Of a stretch of DNA of 64,000 nt, positions 50,313-57,886 are shown piece by piece (position 1 is the stretch's first letter; each line of letters opens with the position of its first letter). The DNA is taken from NCBI GenBank assembly GCA_035772405.1, contig JAYKKM010000173.1, positions 972,501-1,036,500 on the forward strand, written 5' to 3'. The notes beneath the pieces were generated by a model. It was given only the letters and a program-made list of their open reading frames with translations, had not been told where the DNA came from and ran no database searches. Made by a program: the position numbers and the translations under genes. This stretch comes from Chrysogorgia sp. JL179-B06. Its lineage: Eukaryota; Cnidaria; Anthozoa; Scleralcyonacea; Chrysogorgiidae.

Positions 50313-51263
50313 TTACTTTATACCATATTCCTTCATCATTTCTCCACCCATGATTATGATGTCTCGGTTCGTCATGTAGCCACTCACGATTTTCACACCG
50401 TAGAACTCTATCAACGATGGGTGTGCATAGGGCGCTAGTGGTATTCTTGGTCGATGTATTCCAAAAATTGTTCCGTAGGGTGCGCCTATCTTTTTCATAT
50501 TTGCTATGAAGTCTGAATCGGTTGACTTAACGTTGTTGACTCTGACATGTGAATTGCTCATTTGCCAGTGTATCGATATCATATGCATTTTTGTGAGGTC
50601 AACACCACTCGGAATAGTGCATACTTTCTCCATCGCTGGGATGCTACCACCATACGCGAGCTTGTTGGTCACACCAGTCTTGTACCCTATGAACTTATCC
50701 CAACTACCATCGTCGTTTGATATAATTGTCTCCCAATTTGATCCAGCGGTTCTCATTGGTAACCTCACTACGACAAAAATGGAAAGATCACACCATTGCA
50801 TACTTGGACAATTAAAATGGAGACCTGACTCAAGTGGGATTGGTGTTAACACGGGGGATAGAAAACTTTGACTCACACCGCTGATGCCGACAATAGGGCC
50901 ATAAGCCGGGTTGTTCTGCACTAATTTACTTGTTTCACCAATGGCTTTCACTTTGTTTGAACCATTGGTGTGAAATTCCACGTTTCTCAAGGCGTGTGCG
51001 CTAACGTTGAAGTCGAGCACAATGTTGTAGGACTGACTCTTGAGGTAGCTTGATAGCGATTGCTCTATAGTTCTTTTGTTGGTGACGTCTGAGTCATCGA
51101 CTGGATCTGCTACGTTTTTTATCGCTGAGCCTTGCATGTCTATTATTCCAGACATCCTCCCACCAGTCGCGCTTAGTTTAGGATCTTCGTCCAGATGCCT
51201 TTTCGTTCTCTTCAGTATTTTATCATGAGGGTCATCAGACTCATACCCATAGTTTAGACTCAT
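50313..51263 (-). CDS. Fibre-like protein with C-terminal lectin-like domain
   Basis: 316 residues. After MSLNYGYESDDPHDK and a basic stretch, residues about 32-62 (GGRMSGIIDMQGSAIKNVAD, then DVTNKR) match the GG-M-G-IDM-G-I-NV-P-D-K pattern found in phage and virus fibre stalks. Residues about 150-310 are rich in aromatic beta-strand segments (SIFVVVRLPM, WETIISNDDGSW, MHMISIHWQM, FGIHRPRIPL) and look like a concanavalin/LamG-type beta sandwich. A surface attachment role is inferred. Its first 19 coding bases (ATGAGTCTAAACTATGGGT) are identical to the start of the penton-like gene at 53495. It forms a leftward run with the 496-aa protein upstream. Confidence 0.82.
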   Translation of the reverse strand: MSLNYGYESDDPHDKILKRTKRHLDEDPKLSATGGRMSGIIDMQGSAIKNVADPVDDSDVTNKRTIEQSLSSYLKSQSYNIVLDFNVSAHALRNVEFHTNGSNKVKAIGETSKLVQNNPAYGPIVGISGVSQSFLSPVLTPIPLESGLHFNCPSMQWCDLSIFVVVRLPMRTAGSNWETIISNDDGSWDKFIGYKTGVTNKLAYGGSIPAMEKVCTIPSGVDLTKMHMISIHWQMSNSHVRVNNVKSTDSDFIANMKKIGAPYGTIFGIHRPRIPLAPYAHPSLIEFYGVKIVSGYMTNRDIIIMGGEMMKEYGIK

Positions 51264-51265
51264 TA

Positions 51266-52756
51266 CTACTTCAAGGTGTATTTGGTTAGCAGATAGCCAG
51301 ACACCGCTGAGAACCCTAAGATTATCACCAGCGTTGTCGTGGTGTCTGACTCACTTGAGGTGGTGGCCACTGTTTTTCTCACAGGAAGTGGTGTCACGTT
51401 TTCTTGGTAAACTTTTTTAGCCACAAGATTCGTTGGTACCACCACATTTTCTTGGTGAGCTTTTTTCTTCACGGTTGTTGGTGCTACTAAGTTAGTCACC
51501 ACATTTTCTTGGTGGACTTTTTTACCCACAATTGTTGGTGTTGTCGCATTCAAGCGAGTGTTCACTCCAAATCTCATGGACTCTGTGGCAATCTTTAATA
51601 AGTTGTTGTACCCGGCGATTTTATTCTTGAGAATTACTACGTTGCTTGGCATTAACCATGTACTTGGCGACACTGCAAGATTTTGGACAACGTTGGTGTC
51701 TCTAATCGATTTATTCATGTTGAGAATCCATGTTGATACGTCATACTGAATAACGCTGTCAGCGAACAACTTTCGGAATTCTTGTTGGGTTTCTAGACTT
51801 CCTGCAGAACCACCAACGACTGATACACGTGTTCTCGCTTGCGCACCAAGTGTGGAGTACACAAAGGCCTCTATGCTTTGATTTAGATATTGCAGCCCAA
51901 TGTTGGTAAAGCCGTCTGAGAGTCGCGCGACGTATCGTCTGTAATCGTTATGGACGTCGTTGAGTGTGAAGACTCTAGATTCGCCTAAAGTGCCATCGCT
52001 CAGGACTTTATTCTGGTAATAATGTTTTCTGGGAATCTTGGAAATCTTACCATACAATTCGGAAGCGTTGAATTCTCTACTTATTGATTTCATGGTCTCA
52101 CCACCTTCCATTCTTCTCAGAAGTCTTCTAATCGTGAAGTACACATGAAATCTCATCACACTTGTGACCACAGGGTGGACTTCTTGTGACACTGATAAAT
52201 GTTGCAACGACACTCCACAACAGAAACTCGCACAATACGTCGCAAACACAATGCGGTAGTAAGATTCGTTGTCATCCCACTCTGATTTTGTCTTTGACGT
52301 GGTGACTCGCAAGACTGGTAGCTTTGACATGAAGTAGCTATTTTGGTTAACAAAGACTTTGAAGTTATTCACTGGATAATTTAACACATTTTCTGTTGGG
52401 TAGCCATCCCAAAGCCCCCAGTGGTTCTTATGACCTTTTGGTAGTGGTTGGATAGTTCCACCACCTTGCCATATTATTGGGAACTTACTATTGTGTAGCC
52501 ACTTCCACATGCTTTTATCATTTTTGAAGGTTGTGCTGGTTATGTCCGTGCTGAGGATGTCGTTGTTTCTGAAATATATGTCGACACTCATGATCTTACC
52601 ATCTTGCAAAATATTTGGATAGAACTCAAATTTGCTTAAAGTGGCGTGAGGGTACTTTTTGATGAGGTCTGCCTTTGCGTCGTGTGCAGCCTTTGACGTG
52701 TTAGCCATCGCGAGTTTGTAGTGCTTTCCGTAGTACTCACGAAGGGCTTTCTGCAT
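51266..52756 (-). CDS. Conserved Polinton protein with C-terminal repeats and TM anchor
   Basis: 496 residues from ATG 52756 (MQKALREYYGKHYK); a longer frame would need a GTG. Residues 1-380 are a folded-looking domain with W-rich segments (MWKWLHNSKFPIIWQGGG, KGHKNHWGLWDGYP, YCASFCCGVSLQHL). Residues about 385-460 hold three degenerate repeats of about 20-25 residues built on a KK-x-HQENVV core followed by proline/threonine-rich spacers. A transmembrane helix at about 472-490 (LVIILGFSAVSGYLLTKYTL) ends the protein. This suggests a membrane-anchored protein with a flexible stalk. Homologues occur in invertebrate Polintons; no function is known to me. It lies two bases upstream of the fibre-like gene on the same strand. 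Confidence 0.83.
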   Translation of the reverse strand: MQKALREYYGKHYKLAMANTSKAAHDAKADLIKKYPHATLSKFEFYPNILQDGKIMSVDIYFRNNDILSTDITSTTFKNDKSMWKWLHNSKFPIIWQGGGTIQPLPKGHKNHWGLWDGYPTENVLNYPVNNFKVFVNQNSYFMSKLPVLRVTTSKTKSEWDDNESYYRIVFATYCASFCCGVSLQHLSVSQEVHPVVTSVMRFHVYFTIRRLLRRMEGGETMKSISREFNASELYGKISKIPRKHYYQNKVLSDGTLGESRVFTLNDVHNDYRRYVARLSDGFTNIGLQYLNQSIEAFVYSTLGAQARTRVSVVGGSAGSLETQQEFRKLFADSVIQYDVSTWILNMNKSIRDTNVVQNLAVSPSTWLMPSNVVILKNKIAGYNNLLKIATESMRFGVNTRLNATTPTIVGKKVHQENVVTNLVAPTTVKKKAHQENVVVPTNLVAKKVYQENVTPLPVRKTVATTSSESDTTTTLVIILGFSAVSGYLLTKYTLK

Positions 52757-52800
52757 ATATAATATACCATATGTTACACATAACACATGCTACATTATAT
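52757..52800. promoter_or_regulatory. Divergent promoter with mirror ATTATATATG motifs
   Basis: The same ATTATATATG sequence covers the start codon on both sides: minus strand at 52754-52763 and plus strand at 52794-52803. Two divergent genes (the 496-aa protein and the decayed penton-like gene) therefore start in identical A/T motifs only 44 bp apart. Confidence 0.6.
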
Positions 52801-53469
52801 ATGGTCAGGGTTGTAGTATTGATTAGAGGTCCAACGGAAACTGTGGATCTACCAGAGGCACTTTTGACGTTTTGGCTCAGATCCTCACTTACTAGTGAAA
52901 AAAGCGACCATCTTTTGGGACTACGTTAACGTGGAGACCGGTGTGAATGATGAAATAAGTTACAACAGCAACAAACACGTTTTTTGAGTCTGGGTACCAC
53001 ACTTTTAAAATGATTGCTGACGAGTTGAAGGGATTAGGAGCTATCGAGCTAGTGGCCAACAAACACAATTCAAAGTGTGCGATAAGAACTGACCAACAAT
53101 TAGAGCTGTTTTAAATTTGGAGAACTCTTAGGGTTCAACGATAACACAACGGTGAGTAGTAGTAGTGGTTTGGTCAGCCCTAATGTTGTGGATGTTAACA
53201 AAGGGTTGAAGTACGTACAAGTAGGTTGTAGCATTGTGAACAGACCTGAGAATATTGTTAATGGTAGCAAAAGCGAGGTTATCGTTGAGCTACCATTGAC
53301 CACCACCCAACCACTGAAGAGCTCTGTTCAACACTTCTTCAACATTGAGTCGAAGGTGTCGATAAACAAAGGCGCTTTTACGCAGCTGGTGTTTAATGTG
53401 ACTGACCAAGATGGTAGTGGTGTCAACGTTGGTGACATATTGTTGGACTTGTATGCGACGCTTGAGTAG
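52801..53469 (+). pseudogene. Decayed penton-like minor capsid paralogue
   Basis: The last 100 or so residues (frame 53153-53469; VDVNKGLKYVQVGCS, SEVIVELPL, GDILLDLY) align segment by segment with the intact gene at 53495. Upstream, matching pieces continue in other frames: a start at 52801 (VRVVVLIRG), then ATIFWDYVNV near 52907, then GYHTFKMIADEL near 52995. Frame changes lie near 52890-52905 (with a TAG at 52893), at the T-run 52980-52985 and at the T4 run 53109-53112. The piece is also shorter than the intact paralogue in its middle. It is a broken tandem copy. The frame covering the C-terminal part has no ATG start. Confidence 0.82.
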
Positions 53470-53494
53470 CTAACGTTAAACGCACGCTAAAGTA

Positions 53495-54289
53495 ATGAGT
53501 CTAAACTATGGGTTCGACTCTGGTGGCTACGTTGAAAAGCGACGTGTAGACGACGGTCCTCAAAAGTTGACGGTGCTTATTGAAGGTGTGGAGAAAGTTG
53601 TAACCTTTGACTATAGTGTAGTAGCCACACACGATAACCCACACATTATAATCAAGACGACCACTGTGTTTTGGAACTATGATAATGTGATGGGTGGTGA
53701 TGATATTCGATTCTTACATGTTAGATTAGGGACACCGTATCCAGGACTCACGACAACTCGATTGAGTGGGGGTCATTACGACTTCGACATGTTGGTTAAA
53801 GCTCTACGATACGCGCTCAGGGAGGTTGATGTGGACTCCATGGTGGAGAAACTGGTGGCCACGGGTAAAAGTAGGGTCAGAGCTCGGCCTTTTAGTAGGA
53901 GGATCGTCACCACCCAAGTAGAACTTAGGCTAGGCGGCATTGGACTTTTGCTTGGTTTCGCGAAGGATGCAAGAATTACGCTTGATGGTCAGTGGAATGA
54001 CAGTCCAAACAAGATTGACATGAACAGAGGTCTAAAGTATGTAGAAGTCTCGTGCGACGCTGTCGAGACGGAGAGCAACGTGGGCACTGATGGGAATCGT
54101 AGTGATGTGATCACAACGTTGCCAATACCCACCGAGCAGTCTCTTGATGGAGGGATACAACGTTACGCATACGTTGACTCCAAGGTGAGAATTAAAAAAG
54201 GTATTTACTCAAGTATGACGTTTCGCGTCAAACCAAACAATGGTGACGCTGACGTTGGTGCGGTGTTATTGGAACTGTATATTGTGTGA
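53495..54289 (+). CDS. Penton-like minor capsid protein
   Basis: 264 residues, start context AAAGTAATG. The C-terminal half has the layout seen in Polinton/adintovirus minor capsid (penton) proteins: LLLGF at about 150, KIDMNRGLKYVEVSCDAVE at about 172-190, a VITTLPIP strand and a final VLLELYIV strand; the whole is beta-rich. The N-terminal part includes KTTTVFWNYDNV and GGHYDFDMLVKALRYAL. Penton proteins of this group are single jelly-roll proteins occupying capsid vertices. The assignment is by pattern and by context (between the decayed copy and the integrase), so moderate. Its stop overlaps the region just upstream of the integrase ATG by only a few bases. Confidence 0.8.
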   Translation: MSLNYGFDSGGYVEKRRVDDGPQKLTVLIEGVEKVVTFDYSVVATHDNPHIIIKTTTVFWNYDNVMGGDDIRFLHVRLGTPYPGLTTTRLSGGHYDFDMLVKALRYALREVDVDSMVEKLVATGKSRVRARPFSRRIVTTQVELRLGGIGLLLGFAKDARITLDGQWNDSPNKIDMNRGLKYVEVSCDAVETESNVGTDGNRSDVITTLPIPTEQSLDGGIQRYAYVDSKVRIKKGIYSSMTFRVKPNNGDADVGAVLLELYIV

Positions 54290-54294
54290 ATTAT

Positions 54295-55398
54295 ATGGAG
54301 CTTGGTGTGGAGACAGAGCAAGGGTTGAGAGACATCTATTATAATCCTAAGACAGGGTACAGTGGTGCAGAGAGGTTGTATCAAAGTGCGTTAGGGGACG
54401 GATTGAAAGTAACTAGAAAAACAGTGAAAGAGTGGTTGACCACGCAGGACACTTACACTAGGTACAAACCCATTGTGAGAAGACATAAGTTCCGTGCGAC
54501 TTTTGTTGGATTTCTTGGTGAAGAGCTCCAAATGGACTTAGTGGACATGAGCAAGTACTCAAAACAGAATGGAGGGTATTATTGGATATTGACAGGCATT
54601 GAAATATTGAGTAGATACGCTTTTGGCATTGCGGTTTACAGAAAAGACGTTAAGAACATGACTAAGGCTGTTGGAAAATTGTTGGTTGACTTTAAAGATC
54701 GGTTTGGGACCACGCCTAAGTTAGCGCAATTTGATGATGGACTTGAGTTCTACAATGTTGGTGTGAAAAGTTTACTGAAAGAACATGGTGTTGAATATTT
54801 CAGCACTAAGAGTGATAAAAAAGCCGCTGTTGTTGAGCGTTTTAATAGAAGTCTGAAGAGCATTATGTGGAAGTACTTTTACACCCGCGGGGTGTATAAA
54901 TGGGTTGATGTTTTGGATCAGTTTGTAAGCAATTACAATAGCAATGTGAATCGCAGCATTATGATGAAGCCGAAGGATGTCGATAAGTCAAATGAAGGTG
55001 AAGTGTGGACCACTTTGTTTGGTCACCAATTTGCAGACAATCCATTGCCAAAGTTTAGAGTTGGTCAATCGGTGAGAATTAGTAAATACAAGAGCGTGTT
55101 CACAAAGGGTTATGAAGCCAACTTCACTGAAGAGCTGTTTAAAGTGGTAAAGGTTATTCGTGGTGATCCGAACGTGTACGAAATTGAGGACATAAGTGGT
55201 GAACAGATTATTGGTAAATTTTATGAACAGGAATTATCGCTAGTCAATAAGAAACCTGGTGACGATGTGTACAGAGTTGAAAAGGTGTTGAAAAGAAAGA
55301 AAGCCAGAGGGAAGAAGATGGCGCTGGTCAAATGGTTGGGTTACGAGAGCAAACATAATTCGTGGATACCAGAAAGCGATATTCAAAATGTGAGCTAG
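54295..55398 (+). CDS. int: Retroviral-type integrase with C-terminal chromodomain
   Basis: 367 residues from ATG 54295 (ELGVETEQGL follows); the frame extends nine bases upstream only through a GTG. It inserts the element DNA into host chromosomes. Counting from this ATG: an N-terminal helical domain (about 1-60), the rve catalytic core with D81 (QMDLVDM), D147 (FDDGLEFYN) and E181 (VVERFNRSLK), an SH3-like region at about 254-318, and a chromodomain at about 326-364 (YRVEKVL...ALVKWLGYESKHNSWIPESDI). Chromodomains bind modified histone tails and may steer insertion. All catalytic residues are present. The last 40 bases of this gene reappear at 56369-56414 after the next gene. Confidence 0.95.
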   Translation: MELGVETEQGLRDIYYNPKTGYSGAERLYQSALGDGLKVTRKTVKEWLTTQDTYTRYKPIVRRHKFRATFVGFLGEELQMDLVDMSKYSKQNGGYYWILTGIEILSRYAFGIAVYRKDVKNMTKAVGKLLVDFKDRFGTTPKLAQFDDGLEFYNVGVKSLLKEHGVEYFSTKSDKKAAVVERFNRSLKSIMWKYFYTRGVYKWVDVLDQFVSNYNSNVNRSIMMKPKDVDKSNEGEVWTTLFGHQFADNPLPKFRVGQSVRISKYKSVFTKGYEANFTEELFKVVKVIRGDPNVYEIEDISGEQIIGKFYEQELSLVNKKPGDDVYRVEKVLKRKKARGKKMALVKWLGYESKHNSWIPESDIQNVS

Positions 55399-55404
55399 TG
55401 TAAT

Positions 55405-56355
55405 ATGACTGAAAGTGGTTTCGACAACCTTGAGATGGGTAGCTCTAACGAATACAAAGATGTCGCCGACGACGAACTAGAGCGCAGTCTTGAAAAAGCC
55501 ACTAAAGATAGTGAGCTAGCTTGGGACGACCCAAACGTCGCAGTTAGTGAGAGAGTTAGACTAACTAAAGTGAGGAGTGGGCTGGCTCGCGAACATGGTA
55601 GAAGGGAGCGCCAACGCGTGGAGGAAGCCTTTAGCAATATTGAGACGCGGATTAATGACAACGCAAAAGACTACGAAGACGTTGCGAGGAGTGCGTCATT
55701 GTTAGACACCACACACGCAGAGTACGTCGACATACTTGGGCTAACACCAATCGAGAACCGCGAGTTAAATGCGCTACTGAACCCAAGCGAGAGTGTGACG
55801 TCTGAGTCAAGAATAGGTGATACTGGTACATTGCAAACACGAGTAGACTATTTTCGAGAAGCGATAGACAAAGCGGGCGAGAGAATGGCAGAGCTTGGTG
55901 AAAAAGATCTCGCGACTGTGGGGGGTGAAGAGCATATTAATCTAGCTGAAAGAGTGATTGGACTCATACAGGCTAGAGACATGATTATTGAACAGCGACA
56001 AATAGAGGAGGTTAGAGCGCGACAAGAGATTGATATTGACAGATTGCAGAAGTTCAAGAAGTGGGCTAGAGAAAATATGGTTGGGATGAGTGCTTTAGCG
56101 ATTTCAGTAGCTGCAATTGTGACGACTGTTATTATCGCTGGGAGGTCTAACGTTATGAAAGGCGCTATAGTCACGAGGTCGTTCGCACAGGCTGCTAAAA
56201 ACGCGATAATGAAGATGGGTCCATGGGCTGTTGGATTGGCGAACTTAGTTTATGACGCGCTGGTGGTAGGTGCGAAGGGTCTTGCCTGGTTAGCTCAAAA
56301 TCTATGGGTGTTTGCGGTGACATTCGCGTGGCTTGCGTACAATTATCTAAACTAG
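55405..56355 (+). CDS. Polinton membrane protein, paralogue A
   Basis: 316 residues. The N-terminal two thirds are charged and helical (RQRVEEAFSNIETRIND, RQIEEVRARQEIDIDRLQKF). Then come a transmembrane helix at about 226-247 (VGMSALAISVAAIVTTVIIAG), an amphipathic basic linker (RSNVMKGAIVTRSFAQAAKN) and a long hydrophobic C-terminus at about 272-315 (GPWAVGLANLVYDALVVGA, GLAWLAQNLWVFAVTFAWLA). This type of protein is widespread in invertebrate Polintons; its role is not established. A membrane-disrupting or internal virion membrane role is possible. Start context GTAATATG, six bases after the integrase stop. Closest relative is the next gene. Confidence 0.86.
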   Translation: MTESGFDNLEMGSSNEYKDVADDELERSLEKATKDSELAWDDPNVAVSERVRLTKVRSGLAREHGRRERQRVEEAFSNIETRINDNAKDYEDVARSASLLDTTHAEYVDILGLTPIENRELNALLNPSESVTSESRIGDTGTLQTRVDYFREAIDKAGERMAELGEKDLATVGGEEHINLAERVIGLIQARDMIIEQRQIEEVRARQEIDIDRLQKFKKWARENMVGMSALAISVAAIVTTVIIAGRSNVMKGAIVTRSFAQAAKNAIMKMGPWAVGLANLVYDALVVGAKGLAWLAQNLWVFAVTFAWLAYNYLN

Positions 56356-56414
56356 AGAGAAAATGTGATTCGTGGGAGTCAGAGAGTGATATTCAAAATG
56401 TGAGCTAATGTAAT
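56356..56414 (+). repeat. Duplicated remnant of the integrase 3' end
   Basis: The sequence from about 56369 (GATTCGTGG...GAGAGTGATATTC, then AAAATGTGAGCTAATGTAAT) copies the integrase tail and intergenic region at 55361-55404 with few changes, including the stop region before the next ATG. It marks the breakpoint of a tandem duplication that generated the two membrane-protein genes. Confidence 0.88.
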
Positions 56415-57863
56415 ATGGCTGAAGGTGGGGGAGATTTTAACGACATTAAGATGGAGGACTTCGATAGACTTGATAGGTACACCGATGATCAAATAAGTGA
56501 CGAACTTGAAAAAGTCACTCGAGACTATAATTTAATCACCGACAAGTATGGCGATGATGGCGGCGACGACATGCCAGACATTGTGCGTGTCGAGTATGGT
56601 AAATTGCGTGAGAGAGTGGATAAATTACAGTACGAATATGATAGAAGGTTTCAAGAAGAAGAGACGCCATTTATCGACACTGACGATGGTAAGACGGTGA
56701 CAATAAGGGGGACTAACACAGAAGTCCCAGCGGTGGAGTTTGTTGAGCAGGACACATATGGTGATGTCAATGATGAGAGTTTTAGTATAGCTTTTGGAGA
56801 GGAGGAGGAAATTAAGAAAAGACTGGGTGAGCTAAAAGCGTCCAACAAAGAGCTAACAGAAAACAATGTAAAAAGAATCAAGCTAATAAATAGTAAAATA
56901 CGTAAATTAAACAAAAAGGGACTCGGCCACGACGACGCGTCAAGGGAAATAGTCAACAGGTCGTGGGTTACGGACTCAAAGGTTATTCTTTTCAAACCGA
57001 TAAACAAAGATGGTAAATATGGAAAACCCAAACGAATTCTAATACCTGGGAAAAAAGAAAACTTGATCTACAGTAGAGACGCGAGTAGTAAAAACGCGAT
57101 TGAACAGTTCAAAAAGTTAGTTAGTCAAATCCCTGAGAGTACAGAAACAACAGTTGCCACAACAGAAGCAATCCCAGACGACTTCTCAGTAATTCATACA
57201 AAAGTGGGTTATGTTGACATACGTGGACTATCACATGAAGAAAACCGCGAACATAATGGTGTGCTTAACCCAAGCGATAGCGTGTTGCGTGAATCGAGAA
57301 TAGGTGACACTGGTGCGTTGCAAATTCAAGCAGACTATTATCAGGAAGCGATAAATGAAACGAGTAGGAAAATGACAGAGCTTGATACAAAATATAAGCA
57401 AAGTGGTCTTACTAGTGACAAGCAGCTAGAGTATGACGGTTTGCTTGAGAGAGAGGTGGGACTCACGCAAGCCAGAGAAGAAGTCGTAGAAAAGCGGCGA
57501 ATAGAAGAGGTTAGAGCGCAACAAGAAGTCGACATTGACAGGTTTCAGAAATTTAAGGAATGGGCTAAAGAAAATATGGTTGGGTTGAGCGCTGTAGCAA
57601 TTTCAGTGGCTGGAATTATAACAACTATTATTATCGCTGGGAGGTCTGCTGTTATGAAAGGCGCTATGGCCACGAGGTCATTCGCACAGGCTGTTAAGAA
57701 TGCGATAACGAAGATGGGTCCATGGGCTGTTGGATTGGCTAATTTAGTTTACAATATGTTGACGTTGGGTGCAAAGGGTCTCGCTTGGTTGGCTCAAAAT
57801 CTGTGGGTACTCGCGGTGGTACTCGCGTGGTTTGCTTATGATTATTACAAGCTAAAACGGTAG
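56415..57863 (+). CDS. Polinton membrane protein, paralogue B (longer)
   Basis: 482 residues. The C-terminal half, from about residue 275 (GYVDIRGLSHEENREHNGVLNPSDSV), parallels paralogue A: IGDTGALQ, EEVRAQQEVDIDRFQKFKEWA, a transmembrane helix at about 389-410, SFAQAVKNAITKMGPWAVG and a hydrophobic end (AWLAQNLWVLAVVLAWFAY). The first 270 residues differ: acidic (DDQISDELEKV, DDGGDDMPD), a KTVTIRGTNTEVP strand segment, a coiled-coil stretch (EEEIKKRLGELKASNKELTENN) and a basic region (KPKRILIPGKKENLIYSRD). It is therefore probably the ancestral-length gene or one that gained a domain. Same start context as paralogue A because the upstream DNA was duplicated. Confidence 0.86.
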   Translation: MAEGGGDFNDIKMEDFDRLDRYTDDQISDELEKVTRDYNLITDKYGDDGGDDMPDIVRVEYGKLRERVDKLQYEYDRRFQEEETPFIDTDDGKTVTIRGTNTEVPAVEFVEQDTYGDVNDESFSIAFGEEEEIKKRLGELKASNKELTENNVKRIKLINSKIRKLNKKGLGHDDASREIVNRSWVTDSKVILFKPINKDGKYGKPKRILIPGKKENLIYSRDASSKNAIEQFKKLVSQIPESTETTVATTEAIPDDFSVIHTKVGYVDIRGLSHEENREHNGVLNPSDSVLRESRIGDTGALQIQADYYQEAINETSRKMTELDTKYKQSGLTSDKQLEYDGLLEREVGLTQAREEVVEKRRIEEVRAQQEVDIDRFQKFKEWAKENMVGLSAVAISVAGIITTIIIAGRSAVMKGAMATRSFAQAVKNAITKMGPWAVGLANLVYNMLTLGAKGLAWLAQNLWVLAVVLAWFAYDYYKLKR

Positions 57864-57886
57864 CGATAAAACATATGTAAAGGTAT

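Noticed and set aside
52757..52786. Longer N-terminus for the 496-aa protein
   Set aside because: It would start at GTG 52786; ATG 52756 sits in the mirrored ATTATATATG motif.
54286..54294. Upstream start of the integrase at 54286
   Set aside because: The codon is GTG; the first ATG is 54295 and has the element's usual TTATATG context.
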